Shown: positions 36,169 through 48,630, numbered from the stretch's first letter. The stretch is 64,000 bases of DNA from Flaccisagitta enflata (GCA_965153355.1 OZ231127.1:14942001-15006000), one strand, 5' to 3'. The notes: a model not told the origin generated them from the sequence alone. Numbers and translations: made by a program.

Positions 36169-37094
36169 ATCATACATTAAAACATTTTCTGGGTACATCC
36201 AAAGATGTACGCTGCTCTTTGGATCAGGTGTCGGGATTACCACATCATCCTGACACGTTCGACTTTGGATTTTTTTTTTGTCAGTTTCAAAACTCAGATT
36301 AGAATCTTTTCTTCTCTCAACTTAAAAAGTAGTAAGTTTAAGGTAAGAAAGATAGAAAGATAGACAGATGGATATAGATACAAAATCAGACAGGATAGTC
36401 AAATCACGACAGGGACAGAGACTGAAGGACGGAAAGAAAAGAACGAGAATAAAAAGATGATGAAAGGGAATGGATAAAAAAATTCCTTAAAAAAAAGATA
36501 GAATTAATGCGAATTAAAGTAGAGAGAGAGAGCTAGAGTAAAAAAATGGAGAAAACTACAAAAATCTACACACGCAGCTGGCTTTGATAATTGAAGTTTT
36601 AGACGGAGAGAGAGAGATAGAAAACATGAAAAAGTGATATAAACATAAAAAAATCCTACTCGTCCTTTTTTTCTTCAGTATAAAAATGTTTTTCGTTCTT
36701 TGGCTTATCTTTTTGCCTCTGGAGGAAAGAAGAAAAATCTCGGGAGGATTCAAGGAAATAAAAAAAAACCAACGAAATTATATAAAGATTACGCGCGTCC
36801 AGATAATCCAGACAGATGTATTAGACTGATAGGAAGAAGGAGAAATAGAGAGAAAGAGCTAAAGAGAGAAAGGCTAAAAAAGACACACACAAAACAGTTT
36901 AAACAGACACACACACACAAAAAAAAAAGACGCAGAAACAAAGACAGAGTCAGAGAAAAAGAGAAGAAGGCAACAAACAGGCGGACAGAAACGTAATGAA
37001 CCAAATAAACAGCAATACAAAAAGCTGAGGGAAGGCTAGAGAGGTAACAGGAATGAAGAGAGACATAAGAATCCTCCGTTTTGCGTGGTTTGAA

Positions 37095-37161
37095 GTTTGA
37101 GTGACAGACCAACCGACCAATTGACCGTCGGACAGACATGACCTCTTACATATGTGCGAGG
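37095..37161 (+). mobile_element. family A 3' fragment
   Basis: GACAGACCAACCGACCAATT, then GACATGACCTCTTACATATG, then a weak GTGCGAGGTCGTAC hairpin and AAAGAA. The 5' end is not found. Confidence 0.45.
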
Positions 37162-37260
37162 TCGTACAAAGAAATCAGAATTTGCAGACAGTCAATGGAA
37201 GTTTGGATGAAGCTGATGGACCAGATAGCATGCAGCATCCGATGCGACTTCCGCTGCGCT

Positions 37261-37420
37261 TTATTTTTCAAAAGCATCTTGATCAGCATTTTTCAATGAA
37301 ATAAAATTCTTGCGGTCAAAATAATTGATGAGCCCGTCAAAGAAGAGGGATTTCCAGCTTTGTCTTCCTGCGACTCGATTTATCAATTCCGGTACGCCAA
37401 CATCAGTAATCATCCCAGCC
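37261..37420 (-). other. unrecognised short protein-like open frame
   Basis: The minus-strand frame reads VPELINRVAGRQSWK, LFFDGLINYFDRKNF and LKNADQDAFEK then a stop. Its composition looks like ordinary protein rather than repeat translation. I do not recognise the family. It could be a C-terminal fragment of a transposon protein or chance. Its upstream part runs into the CCCCACTGCTCATCC minisatellite. Confidence 0.2.
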
Positions 37421-37640
37421 CCACTACTCATGCCTGCCCCACTGCTCATCCCAACCCCTGCTTTATTTGCCAGCCCCACTGCTCATCCCCAACCCCTAGC
37501 CTGCCCCACTGCTCATGCCTGCCCCACTGCTCATCCCAACCCCTTGCTTTGCTTGCCAGCCCCAGTCAACCACTGCTCATCCCAAACCCCTTGCCAGCCC
37601 CACTACTCATGCCTGCCACACCGCTCATCCCAACCCCTTT
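37420..37640. repeat. CCCCACTGCTCATCC minisatellite
   Basis: Degenerate units of GCCCCACTGCTCATCCCAAC, some with CTTTGCTTGCCA added. Confidence 0.8.
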
Positions 37641-37920
37641 CTTTGTGAGGCAGCCCTGTGGCCGGCTTGTTTTTTTTTAAACTCTTTTTTTTTTCGAGGA
37701 AAGGGGAAAGCAGAGCTGAGTATCTCTCTCTTGCGTTAAAAGCCGGGAGAAGTATCAATTGACATTTTCTCGTGCGGCAACTTTGGTTAGGTCATCATCC
37801 TTTAGTCCTCTGAAACTTAGACGGAAAGGAACGAGTAGACATAGACTATAGACAAGGACAAGGACTAGGACAAGGACACACAATCTATGTCCAATGCAAT
37901 GAACACTCATTTGAATTTTT

Positions 37921-38010
<90 letters not shown>
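37921..38010. repeat. (CAA)n
   Basis: About 30 units. Confidence 0.98.
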
Positions 38011-38011
<1 letters not shown>

Positions 38012-38224
38012 TAATAGACATATACAGACAGACTGAAGACGGACAGACAAATTCAAATACATATATAACAGCTCAGCTTAATTCTGACAGACCACACAAA
38101 CTGAGGATAAAACCGATTGACTTGCAAAAAGACAGATTGATAACGAAAGTGGAAACACATACAGCGAGAAAGAATATGAATTATATTGACAGAAAAGAAC
38201 GGACAGATTGACATAGGAACTGTG

Positions 38225-38310
38225 GAAGGGCAAAGGGAGACAGACAGGCGGAGGAAGACAAACAGGCAGAGGAGGACAAACAGGCAGAGGAAGACAAACA
38301 GGCAGAGGAA
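38225..38310. repeat. CAGGCAGAGGAAGACAAA repeats
   Basis: About five 18-bp units. Confidence 0.8.
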
Positions 38311-38449
38311 AGGCACGCGTGTTCAATCCTTTAGAGGTCTTCGAATGCAGGCAAAGACTCTGAAGACTGAAGGGAAGGCAGAGAATTTGTCCAAGAAGAC
38401 AAATGACTTTCCTGGGTCGTGACTTGATGCAGGCGAAAGATAAGATTAG

Positions 38450-38600
38450 GTGGGGGTAAAGGGGGGATGGTGGGGGTGGGGGATGGTGGGGATGGTGGGG
38501 GTGGGGGATGCTGGGGATGGTGGGGGTGGGGGTAAAGGGGAAACGAAGGACGAGAAAGGGGTAGAGGAGTGGAGATTGGGGGAAAGGGGAAATACGGAGA
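38450..38600. repeat. G-rich GGTGGGGGATGG repeats
   Basis: Many runs of four or five G at short spacing, compatible with G-quadruplex formation on the plus strand. Confidence 0.85.
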
Positions 38601-38650
38601 GATGATGTGCAAAAAAGGTAAAACTAGATGAGGGTAAATAGTCGCAAAAG

Positions 38651-38813
38651 CGTTACATGGTCAGCGGTACCCGATGCCCCTAAGTTAGTTTATGTAGGGA
38701 TGTAAAGGTGAGAGGGGCAGCGGCCCCGGAGGGGCAGATGACCTATGATTCCACACAGGGCGATTTTTAAGAGGCCTAATCTTAGGTCATCTGCCCCTCC
38801 GGGGCCGCTGCCC
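38651..38813 (+). mobile_element. family C element, minimal copy
   Basis: AGCGTTACATGGTCAGCGGT leader and inverted repeats GGGGCAGCGGCCCCGGAGGG / its complement, with only about 20 bp (AGAGGCCTAATC) between them. This looks like a 14.7-kb-type element reduced to one core unit. Confidence 0.82.
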
Positions 38814-38918
38814 AAAAGGAAACGAGGGCTGAGGAAATACGGAGGACTAGAGAGGAAAAGGGAAGAAATGAGATTTGCGTGAATAATGGAAATCGAGGAA
38901 ATAGGGAAAGCATGAAAA

Positions 38919-39072
38919 AAACAGGGCCATACACACAGTGGGCTGGAGCAGAAAACCCCAAAAAGCGACTTTGGGAGGACGAAGGTATGGACAGACGGAG
39001 GGACAGAAAGACGGACGGCCAGACAGACCAACGGACCAAAAAATGACTTACAGAGTCGTGACTGAAAAAAGA
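38919..39072 (+). mobile_element. family A element, heavily diverged
   Basis: AACAGGGCCATACACACAG and GGGCTGGAGCAG at the 5' side. GACGGACGGCCAGACAGACC and AGAGTCGTGACT then AAAAA at the 3' side. Confidence 0.4.
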
Positions 39073-39095
39073 GATGGCATAGAATAAGCGAACGC

Positions 39096-39314
39096 ATGAA
39101 AACGAAATCAAAAACAATGAGAAGATTTTCGCCACATTTGGCGAGACTAAGGGCAGCTGTGCCATCGACAACCACGCTTGTAAGCTGTGTTCAGAGTATG
39201 GGCCTTACAGCAGCTCTCATCAGGCCAAACCGCCAACCGACGAAAGCTAACTTGAAGGAGGCCCACGAACGATTCCAACCAAGTCAGGGTATCGTCATGT
39301 TAACTATACCATGA
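39096..39314 (+). other. unrecognised open frame
   Basis: The plus frame holds LARLRAAVPSTTTL and LTAALIRPNRQPTKANL. The other plus frame has CAIDNHACKLCSEYG, and the minus strand reads DGTAALSLAKCGENL, faintly ankyrin-like. Complexity is higher than in flanking DNA, but no frame stands out. I assign no function. Confidence 0.15.
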
Positions 39315-40290
39315 TAAACGTTGCTCGCTCTTTCATCCATTTTGACATTTCATGCCATAGATGATTGTTTAGAATTCTTATTTATCTTTTTCACTAAATC
39401 GGGACTAGATCTAGACTAGTATCACTCCTCTCGGCGGTATATTCTATGATTCATCTTAATTTCTGATGAAAAATGCATTGTTGAATCAAAACGGCGTTAT
39501 GTAAATTAGATCAGCACATGCGCCATACAGTCTCGTAAGAAATCAAAAGATTGACGATATAGGTTCATTTCTCCCGCGCTTGACCAAATAAACGACAACA
39601 CATCGAAAAAAGCAGATTGGGAGGTCTTGAAAAGAGGATGGCAAGGGCAAGGATGAGGGCAAAGGCCAAATGTGAGTCACTTTTGAAGAAGGGCCAACTT
39701 CCCCGAGTCAAAAGCATCTTAAAGAGAGAGGCGTCAACACTCAACAAGTAAACAAGCAGGGAGTGTCATCGATTGAAAGGGATAAGCAGCAATACTGGGG
39801 GGTGAGGTAGGTGAGGGCAGCAGTTGGCGGGCCGAGAGAGAGGGGTGAGGGGTGGCGCCTGATGCAATTTAATCACCGGGTCATGACCGCAAATAGATGT
39901 ATCTAATCACTCCTCTCTCCTCCTTCCTCTTGCAATGAAGAAGGAAGGCTCATGTGCATTGAACTTTGGGGCGTGGCTAAGGTTAAGAAGGGCTCCATGG
40001 GATGGGGGTTTGGGGGGATGCTTGGGCGAGGGGGTGGCTACTGGCAAAGTCATAGAGAGATTAAGAGTCGGAATAGAGGAGGTCGAATCGCGGGAAAAGA
40101 GCGTGAGGCCTTTACTAAAGCGTTAAGCCTTGACTAAAGCGTAAAGGCGTGGCCAGAATTTCCTCCTTTTCTTGATTGAATTTGAATGGAGAACCGAAAG
40201 CCGAAAGCCGAAAGCTGGAAGCCGGAATCTGGGACCGAAATCTTTGATGTGGGGAAAAAAGAGATTCTCAAGATGGACTTCAGCGCCAAG
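39315..40290. other. unique DNA
   Basis: A CCGAAAG triplication near 40195 and no convincing coding frame. Confidence 0.5.
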
Positions 40291-40299
40291 GCGGCGTAC

Positions 40300-40570
40300 C
40301 GGGAAGAGGAGGAGGAAATGGAGGAAGGGGTAGCGGCGGCGAAGGTGGTGATGGCGAGGGTGGGGGAAGGGTGGTAGGCAAAGGGTGGTGACGGTGTTGG
40401 TGGTGCAGGTGCTGGTGGTGAAGGTGTTGTCGGAGAAAGGGGTGGCGGTGACGGTGTTGGTGGTGAAGGTGCTGGTGGTGAAGGTGATGGTAGGAATGGT
40501 GTAGGTGGTAATCTTCAGGGGGAAGGACTGGTGGTGGTAGTGGGTGTGGTGCTGGTGGTGGTCATGGTGG
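40300..40570. repeat. GGTGGTGAAGGTG repeats
   Basis: Degenerate GGTGGT-rich array. The His/Thr-rich frame on the minus strand is its translation. Confidence 0.85.
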
Positions 40571-40697
40571 TTGTGGTTGAGTGCAGCACCGACGCCGAAA
40601 TCTCTCGTCGGTCCTTTGGAGAGACGAAAGTGAAGCGCAAATCGAGATTTATGGAAGGAAGAGACGCGACCATCCATTGACAGGAAATATCGAAACG

Positions 40698-40699
<2 letters not shown>

Positions 40700-40737
<38 letters not shown>
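40700..40737. repeat. (GA)n
   Basis: About 18 units. Confidence 0.95.
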
Positions 40738-41349
40738 ACACCAAGATTGCACCAGCCAGTTTCTGGCCAATTTGCTAATGATGTCAACTAAGTACCAATA
40801 GAGCTAGCCACTGCGGGCGCCCGGAGACGCCAAGGCCGCCCTGCAAAGTTAATAAGGCTGAATCATCAGCTACGATTTCAAGGTCCCACTACCGTCAGCT
40901 CATAAGTGTGTGCGGTTCATCAAGTCGCCATATTGCTATCATATTTCAAAAAGTTTACGGATAAATACTGATGGCATTAGATGACAATGCCAAACAAATG
41001 GTAAAAATACTGTCAAGCTTTATTCTTATATCTGATTGTATAATTTCATTAGCGAAACCAGGATCGTTTCATGGTAAATGTTCAGTATGCAAATGGCAGT
41101 GACTGTCTGTCTACTGTTTTACCGCAACTGATCAACAGACTTTTCTTAGATAAAAAGACACATGGATATTGAGAGAGAAATGAAGGCAGAATAAGATATT
41201 AAGAGGAGAAGAAAGCGCGAAGTGAAGCTTTAGAGACTGGAGAGGCGTTATGACTGTAATAAACGCTTCCTATGCAAAAGAGAAATGAGGAATTAAACAG
41301 GAATGAGACAAAAGAGATATAAGGGGGAAGAGTAGCGACCAAAGAGGGT

Positions 41350-41350
<1 letters not shown>

Positions 41351-41404
<54 letters not shown>
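41351..41404. repeat. (GA)n
   Basis: About 26 units then GACAGACAG. Confidence 0.97.
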
Positions 41405-41410
<6 letters not shown>

Positions 41411-41574
41411 TCACTTAGACAAAGACAGTCAAATGCTCTGAAAGATATGTAGTGTAGAGTAAATGATAGATAAACACAAGGTACGAGGAGGGGAAAACGC
41501 GTTGAAACAGAAGCAGAAGAGGGGATAAAAAGCAAACCTAAGATGATTTTGTCCTAATAATGTAAACAAGGCCA

Positions 41575-43296
41575 ACACCTATAAGTCGCGTGCAGGACAA
41601 AAATAATTGAACTGACCTGACTCCTTACTGTATCTTTTTATCGAAAATCAGACTTAAACGCAACCCAAAATAGACCCAAACCAGACTCAAACCAGACTCA
41701 AACCAGACTCAAACCAGACTCAAACCAGACTCAAACCAGACTCAAACCAGACTCAAACCAGAATTAAACCAGACCAAAAACAGACCTAAATCAGACATAA
41801 ACCAGACATAAACCAGATATAAACCAGATTTAAGCCAGACTCAAACCAGACTCAATCCAGACTCAATCCAGACTCGAACCACACTCAAACCAGACTCAAA
41901 CCAGACTCAAACCAAACTCAAACCAGACTTAAACCAGACTTAAACCAGGCTCAAACCAGGCTCAAACCAGGCTCAAACCAGGCTCAAACCAGACTCAAAC
42001 CAGACTCAAACCAGACTCAAACCAGACTCAAACCAGACTCAAACCAGACTCAAACCAGAATGAAACCAAACCAAAACCAGACCAAAACCAGACCAAAACC
42101 AGACCTAAATCAGACCTAAATCAAACATAAACCAGACAAAAACCAGACATACACCAGACCTAAACCAGACCTAACCCAGACCTAAACCAGACATAAATCA
42201 GACATGAACCAGTCTTAAACCAGACTTAAACCAGACTTAACCAGACTTAAACCATGCTTAAACCAGACTTCAACCAGACATAAACCAGACTTAAACCAGA
42301 CTTAAACCATACTTATGTTTAATATCATTTTAACCAGCAGACTTAAACCAGCAGACTTAAACCATTAGACCAGCAGACCTAAACCATTAGATTTAAACCA
42401 GCAGACTTAAACCAGCAGACTTAAACCAGCAGATTTAAACCAGCAGACTTTAACCAGCAGATTTAAACCAGCAGACTTAAACCAGCAGACTTAAACCAGC
42501 AGATTTAAACCAGCAGACTTAAACCATCAGACTTTACCCAGCGGACTTTAACCAGCAGACTTTATGACCAAAAATGACCAAAAATGACCAAAAATGACCA
42601 AAAATGACCAAAAATGATCAAAAATGACCAAAATGACCAAAATGATCAAAAATAACCAAAATTGACCAAAAATGAACAAAAATGACCAAAAATGATCAAA
42701 ATGATCAAAATGATCAAAATGATCAAAATGACCAAAAATGACCAAAAATGACCAAAATGACCAAAAAGGACCAAGAATGACCAAAAATGACCCAAATGAC
42801 CTAAAATGACCAAAAATGACCAAAAATGACCAAAAATGACCAAAATGACCAAAATGACCAAAATGACCAAAAATGACGAAAAATGACCAAAAATGACCAA
42901 AAATGACCAAAAATGGTCAAAAATGATGAAATGACCAAATAATAAAAATGAAAATGACCAAAATGACCAAAATGACCAAAAATGACCAAGAATGACCAAT
43001 GACCAAAAAAAATGACCAAAATGACCAAAATAATCAAAAATAATCAAAAATGACCAAAAATGACCAAAAATGACCAACATGATCAAAATGACCAAAATGA
43101 CCAAAATGACCAAAACTGACCAAAAATAACCAAAAATGACTAAAAGCAACCAATAATTCCCAAAAGCAACAAAAAAATGACTCAAAATAACTCCAGACAA
43201 CCCAAAAAGACGAAAAAAAGCAAAGTGTTACGGACGGACCGACGGACCGACGGACCGACGGAGCGGGTTGTAGAGTCGCGTGCACGCGACTAAAAA
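41575..43296 (+). mobile_element. giant family A (type III) element with minisatellite core
   Basis: The left end AACAAGGCCAACACCTATAA with the 5' arm AGTCGCGTGC and the right end (GGACCGAC)n plus hairpin AGTCGCGTGCACGCGACT and AAAAA are typical. They are 1.7 kb apart because the core is filled by three tandem arrays (11-bp AACCAGACTCA, 14-bp AACCAGCAGACTTA, 9-10-bp TGACCAAAA). Other type III copies carry short arrays (8-bp, 10-bp) at the same place. Confidence 0.8.
41690..43200. repeat. three consecutive minisatellites (11, 14 and 9-10 bp units)
   Basis: AACCAGACTCA to about 42330, AACCAGCAGACTTA to about 42560, TGACCAAAAA to 43200. All lie inside one family A element. The long minus frame (FGHFWSFLVI repeats) is a product of the 10-bp period. 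Confidence 0.93.
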
Positions 43297-43670
43297 GAAA
43301 GAAGTAGGTCTTTACGTGGGTTATGAGTAATGTGGGAACGAAAGAAAAATGTCTGTAGTCACTAAAGAAAAGGGGACTAAAGCCTGCAGATTGATTCAAA
43401 TGAAAACAGAGTCGATGAAAATACAGATAAGGATGGAGGGACGGACCGAAAAAATGGCAGCCTAAGTAGCTGAAGAGGAATATACAAGTGGTAGATAGTA
43501 AGCATTTTAATGCCGCAAATAGGGCTTTTCTTTTGCCAAAAAAAATAACTTCAGGGGTGAGATCGCAAGAGCACCGTAAACCCCGAGAACGACATTCTTA
43601 CAAGCACAAAGAGAAAACTTGTCGTCACTTCCCTGTCTTCAGCAGCACGTTCTGCGACATTTTTTTCCTT

Positions 43671-43910
43671 TTTTAGTCGCGTGCACGCGACTCTACACCC
43701 CGCTTTGTCCGTCTGTCCGTCGGTTGGTTGGTCGGTCTGTCTGTCTGTTGGTCCGTCACACTTTTACTTTTTTTATCAATTTTATTCCCTTAAGTCATTT
43801 TAAGTCATTTTAGAGTATACTAAGTAATTTTAAGTCATTCTAAGTCATTCTAAGTCATGCTAAGTCATTCTGTAAGTCTCGCACGCGACTTATAGGTGTT
43901 GGCCTTGTTT
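43671..43910 (-). mobile_element. family A element, type III, complete
   Basis: TTTTAGTCGCGTGCACGCGA hairpin, GTCCGTCTGTCCGTCGG tract, GTCACACTTTTAC, about eight copies of a TAAGTCATTT decamer, then GTCTCGCACGCGACT and GTGTTGGCCTTGTT. The core decamer array is in the same relative position as the minisatellites of the 41.6-kb copy. Confidence 0.87.
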
Positions 43911-44661
<751 letters not shown>

Positions 44662-44772
44662 ATAGTAAATGAAGCAAAGTGAGGAAAGAAACGAGATTAA
44701 ATCGTCATCCGCGGTTTCCAACAACAACAACATGCAAATCCCATCCTTGAAGAGAGGAGGAAGGAAACTCAC

Positions 44773-44921
44773 CAGTAGCGCGAGGGAGTCTTAACATTAT
44801 TCTTTGAAAAATTGCATTCTGGTTTACATCAAAATGACAAACGCACCTCATTTAAGTAAAGTGACTGCTCCCTGCCTAGTTGAAGTTGCCACTTTACATC
44901 CTCATCTGTGAAGTTCATACT
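44773..44921 (-). other. splice-like segment with strong GTGAGT donor, product unknown
   Basis: The minus strand has a consensus donor CTACTG|GTGAGT ending at 44773. A second donor-like GAG|GTGCGT lies near 44848, with an acceptor-like AAGCTGCAG near 44922. Between the latter two, one frame reads MNFTDEDVKWQLQLGR. No frame is open across the whole segment. It is on the semaphorin strand and could be an upstream untranslated or alternative exon, but nothing identifies it. Confidence 0.2.
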
Positions 44922-45047
44922 GCAGCTTTTTGCAGATTACAACAAAAAAAAAAACGGTTTTCATAACAAGAATATTTGAGTACACCATCATAGAACTACC
45001 TCATCCTAACGTTGGGGACAGAAAGAGACAGAAAAGAGATAACAGAA

Positions 45048-45251
45048 TTTTTAGTCGCGTGCTACGCGACTATACACCCCGCTTTGTCGGTCCGACCGTC
45101 GGTCCGTCGGTCCATCCGTCCGTCACACTTTACTTTTTCGGCGTTAATGGGGGTTTTGGCCTTATTGCTCCTGCCCAAATGTCCCACTGACCTCAATTAT
45201 GGCCCCTGCCCACCCGCACGCGACTGGGGTAGCCGTGTATCCGGCCTTGTT
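45048..45251 (-). mobile_element. family A element, type II, complete
   Basis: TTTTTAGTCGCGTGCTACGC hairpin, GTCGGTCCGTCGGTCC tract, TGCTCCTGCCCAAATGTCCC box, CTGCCCACCCGCACGCGACT, then CGTGTATCCGGCCTTGTT. The 5' arm is a 10/10 match to the hairpin side. Confidence 0.87.
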
Positions 45252-45690
45252 CCTTTCTTCAACCGCGGATTTTCTTAAGCGCATTTTCTTTTCTTTCTCA
45301 CTCTTTTTTTTCTCACTGAGGACGTCCTCTTTGCTCTCCGGTACTTGGCTTTCTTCTTTTATGTTTCTCTCGGCACTTTCAAAAAAGAGGCTTCTCTCGT
45401 TTTTCCCCCTCACGAGCACTTTACGGCTTTTTGGCTTTCCAGCGTTTTTGGCTTTCCGGCCTTTTTTGGTTTTTCATCTCTTGTCCTAGCTCTTTAGTTC
45501 CTTATCTCTAGTCCCACCTCTTTTGTCCCTCGTCTGTTGTCCTAGCTCTTTTGGCTCATTGCTCTTGTCCTAACTCTATTGTCCTAGCTTCTTCCTCAAC
45601 GTCGGCGCCTTATTCCCCGTGGCAATCCTCTCTCTCTCGGCACTCACTCGGCACTTGGTTTTCATCTTTTAACGAGAAAAACTGAAAGCC

Positions 45691-45840
45691 CGGCGCTGTG
45701 ACGAAAATGAGCAGCGCCACGACAAGAAAGCGGCGTTGCGTTGGAAAATGACACTAACTCGTAAATCATCGATGTGGCGGCGCCAAAAAACGCTTTCTTG
45801 TTTCACTATTTTTTCATTTTCAAGCCGACAGCGCCGCGTC
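45691..45840. mobile_element. 150-bp foldback MITE, GC-rich arms
   Basis: CGGCGCTGTGACGAAAATGA at the left pairs with TTTTCAAGCCGACAGCGCCG at the right. ACAAGAAAGCG pairs with CGCTTTCTTGT further inside. No coding frame. Confidence 0.65.
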
Positions 45841-45901
45841 TTTGAAACTTCAAACGGCGCCGTCGATGAAACAGATATCCCAAAGAGAGTGTGAAAAGAT
45901 T

Positions 45902-45906
<5 letters not shown>

Positions 45907-45944
<38 letters not shown>
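45907..45944. repeat. (GA)n
   Basis: About 19 units. Confidence 0.95.
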
Positions 45945-45947
<3 letters not shown>

Positions 45948-46547
45948 ATGCCTGAAGATGTGTTCACATTCAGTACCTTAAGTATGTAGTTTACCTGTAT
46001 ATCAACATACGGATATTCCACATAAAAACTTTCCGGTATTTGCTATGTTAAATGCCCGTCTGTTGATATCCAGAAAGAATGACCACATAGAGTGCTGGCC
46101 GCAGCCTTGACCGCATTATGATCAGCTGAGCGAATCTCAAACTGACGCCGATTGACGTCGAGATTCCTCGTCAAAAATAGTATTACTTCCACTTTGGCCA
46201 GAGATTGTGACGACGTCGTTTAGCGTACTTTTCTGAGTATATAGAAATAGATGAATTCATGCGAGCGATTGCCCATTCTCCTCATTTGGTTCACTTCAGT
46301 AAAGATTTGAGAAAAAGATGAAAGACAAAAGTGGGCCAATTCATGGCTGATAAACATGTATTTGTCTCAATCTACACTTTAAGACTTTCAAATTTGACCG
46401 ACCTATGAACAGAGTTTAAAATTCTATGATTGCAATATGCAAATCGTAGTGGTTTTGAAGATCGTTCACATACTCAAGGACATACCTCGTTTTTCACATG
46501 CACATGCACAACCATATATCTTCTCCCTTCCGGAGCCCCTGATTTTC

Positions 46548-46690
46548 TTAAAGTCGCGGACACGCGACTCAAGAACTTGCCGTATCTGTTGGTCGGTCTG
46601 TCGGTAACCAAAACAAAAAAGTGAGCGTTTTTTGCCATTCCGCTCCTGCCCACCCATTCGCGAGTTGGGGGAGTATATACGGCCTTGTTT
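46548..46690 (-). mobile_element. family A element, short
   Basis: AAAGTCGCGGACACGCGACT hairpin, TTGGTCGGTCTGTCGG, CTCCTGCCCACCCATTCGC, ATATACGGCCTTGTTTT. Confidence 0.78.
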
Positions 46691-47004
46691 TAACTTTGCT
46701 CTCTCCCCTCGCCGCGGAAATCTAATTAGCATGAATGCGGACCCAAATAGAAAAAATAAACACCACTCAGAGACACGGAAAAGTCAAAAAGCTTTAACCT
46801 CGATCTCACCATTTGAACCAGTGCAAAGCGTGAAAGTAGCCAAAAGGGGCCAAAAGTAAACAATTTACTCCATCAAAAAAAAAAAGGAAAACACAAAATA
46901 GAATCAAATGAAATTGAGTCTTCCGCCGGCCAAAACCACATTTCCATTGCAAAACCACTCTAAAACACCCTCTCTCACCCTCTCACTAAACTCATTAATT
47001 TACC

Positions 47005-47007
<3 letters not shown>

Positions 47008-47071
<64 letters not shown>
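47008..47071. repeat. (CT)n
   Basis: About 31 units. Confidence 0.97.
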
Positions 47072-47074
<3 letters not shown>

Positions 47075-47217
47075 CAATTTCTGTAAATTCCCAATTATCC
47101 TTCATTGAATTTTGCATTGTTAATGAGGAGAAACACAAGGGGAAAAAAAAAGAAAAAGCGGTTAAAATAAAAGGATTTAAAAGCTGGAACGAGGATACCC
47201 TAGGGTTAAAGGGGACA

Positions 47218-47219
<2 letters not shown>

Positions 47220-47281
<62 letters not shown>

Positions 47282-47295
47282 GACAGACAGACAGA
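47220..47295. repeat. (GA)n then (GACA)n
   Basis: About 28 GA units then four ACAG units. Confidence 0.97.
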
Positions 47296-47397
47296 TCCTG
47301 AGGGACCCGGGGTTTGTGAGCAGGTCGACGAACACACGACGCAAACAGGTGACGTTGTCAACAACAACAACAACCCTTTCCCCTTTTGGGCAGCTGC

Positions 47398-47650
47398 CCC
47401 GAAGGGGTCGATGACCTATGCTTTCACACATATGTGGGATTTTATCCTTCTCCTTCTCCTCCTCCTACATCCCCCCCCCCCTCAAATCCCAGTCTCGAGA
47501 CCCAAATTCCAGTCTCGAGGAGAAGAAGAAAATCCCCCATATGTGTGAAAGCATAGGTCATCGACCCCTTCGGGGCCGCTGCCCTGCTCCCCCCTCAACT
47601 TCAACCACAACCTACTTAGGCAGGGCACGGGTACCGCTGACCATCTAAGA
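47398..47650 (-). mobile_element. family C element, reverse orientation
   Basis: Inverted repeats GGGCAGCTGCCCCGAAGGGG and its complement at 47573-47585, extended inward by GCTTTCACACATATG. The core has CTTCTCCTCC tracts and two copies of CCAGTCTCGAG. The leader GGTACCGCTGACCATCTAA is at the right. Confidence 0.8.
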
Positions 47651-47674
47651 CGGCGAGCATCCGACAGCAAGATT

Positions 47675-48235
47675 TAGTGTGTCAACAGGGGTCAAAATAG
47701 AAAATTTCATGAGATTGAAAACAAAGAATGATATGAAAAAAATCATTGAAGTATATCATAATTGACATTTTATTACAAAATTTGCATTCAAAAAGGAAAA
47801 AAGAGCAAGTAGAGCTATCAATAACTAAATATATTCAGTAGAAAATATTAAAAGTTCTATTTTTGTTCACTGATAGGAGGCTTGTTAAAATTATAATTTT
47901 GCATAGAAAAAGAAAAAACACAAAAATGAAGAACATAGCCGCCTTCCAAAATTGATTATGGAGGTGGCTATGTTTTTGAAAATGCAAAATTTCTCTGCAT
48001 TTGAGAGTCTTATAATTTTAACAGCAGCAAAAAGAAAAAAAATGTAAGCAAAATTTCAGTAAGAACCCTTATTTTCTTTGCTTTTCTTATGTGAATTGCC
48101 AATTTAAAGGTTCTAATGAGGTCAGCATATGACAAAGATATACACACAGAGTATTTCTGGAGATGATTTTTCTCATGAAAAAATTTTTAGCTTCATTATT
48201 ATTCAACTATAGTTGAAAAAATAGGGTGAAACACA
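47675..48235. mobile_element. 560-bp imperfect palindrome (foldback element)
   Basis: The centre is a hairpin at 47933-47973 (ACATAGCCGCC / GGTGGCTATGT). Moving outward, TTAAAATTATAA, AAATTTGCATTCAAAAA and AAATTTCATGAGA on the left meet their complements on the right. A/T-rich, no coding frame. Exact ends are not determined. Confidence 0.6.
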
Positions 48236-48311
48236 ATGTTTTGCCATCAATTGCTTTCCGTCCTAACGCTTTTGCGACTATTCTATTTTGCCCGATGTGT
48301 CCTCTCTTTCT

Positions 48312-48313
48312 CG

Positions 48314-48403
<90 letters not shown>
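48312..48403. repeat. (CT)n
   Basis: About 43 units. Confidence 0.97.
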
Positions 48404-48411
<8 letters not shown>

Positions 48412-48579
48412 CTCTGTCTCTCTCGTTCTCTCTTTCGGGGAGCTTTTTTGGGGAGGCTTTTAGTTCGTCTCCGTCACCAACACATGCAAAGTTTTCGCTT
48501 TTCTCGAATTTCTCATTCATTGCGATTTAATGCGATTTAATTCGATTTTTCCCCCACATTGACTTAAGCTAGAATGAAT

Positions 48580-48580
<1 letters not shown>

Positions 48581-48630
<50 letters not shown>

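Noticed and set aside
40785-40860. Similarity between AGACGCCAAGGCCGC here and AGACGCACCCAGGCCGC at 22.75 kb
   Set aside because: Shared stretch is too short and GC-biased to define a repeat family.
42548-43200. 184-residue minus frame of FGHFWSFLVI repeats
   Set aside because: Ten-base period minisatellite inside a family A element, open in several frames.
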